Assembly (NCBI GenBank): GCA_029194665.1
Contig: JARFXO010000002.1
Coordinates: forward strand, 372,001 to 436,000
Reading direction: 5' to 3'
Source of the DNA: Nitrospira sp.
GTDB lineage: Bacteria > Nitrospirota > Nitrospiria > Nitrospirales > Nitrospiraceae
DNA length: 64,000 bases
Below, piece by piece: positions 63,009 through 64,000 of the stretch; the first letter of the stretch is position 1, and each line of letters begins with the position of its first letter. Below the pieces are notes generated by a model, which made no database searches, was not told the DNA's origin, and saw only the letters and a list, made by a program, of their open reading frames with translations. A program made the position numbers and the translations under genes.

Positions 63009-64000
63009 CTATCGCCTCGCCGACACAACATGAGAAAATCGCTTCGTACCGGCCTCGTCCATCACCGTCACCTCGAACGCATCTCTGGTGACCCGAACCA
63101 GACCGAAATTATGGTATCCGGACTCGTAAAAGATCTGCCTCGGATGCAGTTCCTCGCGAGTCGGCGCGAACCTTCCCGGGGGTGCAGAGAGCGGCCCTGC
63201 GATGTATTCGTGAAAATCGATGACGCCGTCCTGATCGGGATCATAGGCGTTTGCCTGTGCCCAATGCACGTCACCGGCAATGAACACGACGTTCTTGATT
63301 TTGTGATTGAGAACCGCGTCTACAACCACCTGTCGCTCGCGCTCGAAACCAGTGCCGTCCGGCCCTCCTGCCCAGCCATCATAGCCGGGAACATTGACAT
63401 TGCCACCTTTTGGAATCGAGAGGGGAACGGAGGTCACGATCACTTTCCATGTCGCGGTTGAAGCGCGCAGCCCATCGAGCAACCAAGCCAATTGTGTTGC
63501 GCCGAGCATAGTCTTGGCAGGACCATCTGGATCAGCATTACGACTCCGATATTGCCTCGTATCCAGAATGAAGAGTTCGAGGTCGGCACCATACCGTACC
63601 AGCCGATAGAGACGATGTAGATCCTGCTCGGGAGAAGCGATGGGCCAGTACTCTCGCAATGCCTGTCGGCCTGTCGGCATCTGTTCGTCATACGGTCCGG
63701 CAAAATTGTTCCTCACGTCGTGATCATCCCATATCACATAGACCGGCGTTGTCTCCAAAAATCGACGCAGACCTTCCGCACCACGCTGATAGCGGTGACG
63801 TAGCCGATACAGTTCCAGCGTGGATGCTTTGAAATCGGCACCAGGTTCGTTCGGCGGCGAGGGGCAAATATGATCGCTATAGATCGTATCGCCGAGAAAC
63901 AAGAAGAAGTCGGGATGATGTTGCTGCATCACATCAAAGATGGGATAGCCGTTGATCGCCTGGCGGCATTGTCCCCCACCTCCGAGATCTCCGCTCCAAG
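63009..64000 (-). CDS. PhoD-like metallophosphatase (5' end outside window)
   Basis: The frame runs without a stop to the end of the window and already contains family sequence there (GDLGGGGQCRQAINGYPIF), so the gene starts outside. Metal-site motifs are FFLFLGDTIYSDHI, VIWDDHDVRNNF and VVFIAGDVHWAQAN, typical of PhoD-like alkaline phosphatases and phosphodiesterases. PhoD proteins are usually exported by the Tat system; the signal region is not visible here. The C-terminus ends normally (TKRFSHVVSARR). Confidence 0.9.
   Translation of the reverse strand, partial: WSGDLGGGGQCRQAINGYPIFDVMQQHHPDFFLFLGDTIYSDHICPSPPNEPGADFKASTLELYRLRHRYQRGAEGLRRFLETTPVYVIWDDHDVRNNFAGPYDEQMPTGRQALREYWPIASPEQDLHRLYRLVRYGADLELFILDTRQYRSRNADPDGPAKTMLGATQLAWLLDGLRASTATWKVIVTSVPLSIPKGGNVNVPGYDGWAGGPDGTGFERERQVVVDAVLNHKIKNVVFIAGDVHWAQANAYDPDQDGVIDFHEYIAGPLSAPPGRFAPTREELHPRQIFYESGYHNFGLVRVTRDAFEVTVMDEAGTKRFSHVVSARR

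Overview
The window looks like a chromosomal segment of a Nitrospirota bacterium, most likely a Nitrospira relative. This is an inference from gene content and style: an Rh-type ammonia channel, a riboswitch-controlled thiC followed by a bacterial Thi4-type thiazole synthase, an anaerobic-style housekeeping set, and many HlyD/RND genes at moderately high GC. The Rh-type channel would fit a comammox-like lineage, but no amo, hao or nxr gene is in the window, so that stays open.

Layout. 1-5.0 kb: the end of a multi-PAS NarX/DegS-type sensor kinase, a receiver-only regulator, a small membrane protein, and two convergent NarL/LuxR-type response regulators. 5.2-10 kb: Rh channel, thiD, a heme-copper-oxidase-like membrane protein and an alpha/beta hydrolase. 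10-14.2 kb: an accessory island of broken genes and toxin-antitoxin modules (two antitoxin remnants, a pilT remnant, a brnT gene with a stop codon beside an intact antitoxin, a MazF/PemK-type pair, and a remnant of the neighbouring methyltransferase). 14.2-29.6 kb: mostly conserved housekeeping genes (methyltransferase, MOSC, prmA, a membrane-anchored MutS-like ATPase overlapping a giant MFS-PlsC-acyl-ACP synthetase fusion, uppP, lspA-ileS, nadA). 29.7-35.5 kb: a thiamin operon with a recognisable promoter, TPP riboswitch and intrinsic terminator, then thiC, thi4, a TPR protein, a degenerate receiver, ygfZ and a truncated haemoglobin.

36.3-60.6 kb is the most unusual part: a repeatedly duplicated efflux locus. 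Three complete RND permeases (two of them nearly identical at DNA level), four complete HlyD-type adaptors, one adaptor cut after 35 codons, and two decayed RND scars sit together on the minus strand. They can be read as five RND-adaptor units in different states of decay. Two units are divergent from members of an unrecognised exported-protein family (46757-47791 and 54577-55461), whose upstream DNA is also similar; a Gly/Tyr-rich exported protein lies in the same interval. No outer-membrane TolC-type factor is present in the window.

55.8-58.4 kb holds a CsgG / DUF799 / exported-protein trio that probably works at the outer membrane. 60.6-64 kb holds a beta-propeller exported protein, two unrecognised proteins and the 3' part of a PhoD-like phosphatase that runs off the window. 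No tRNA, rRNA, CRISPR array or complete insertion sequence was recognised; one IS481-like transposase remnant is present.
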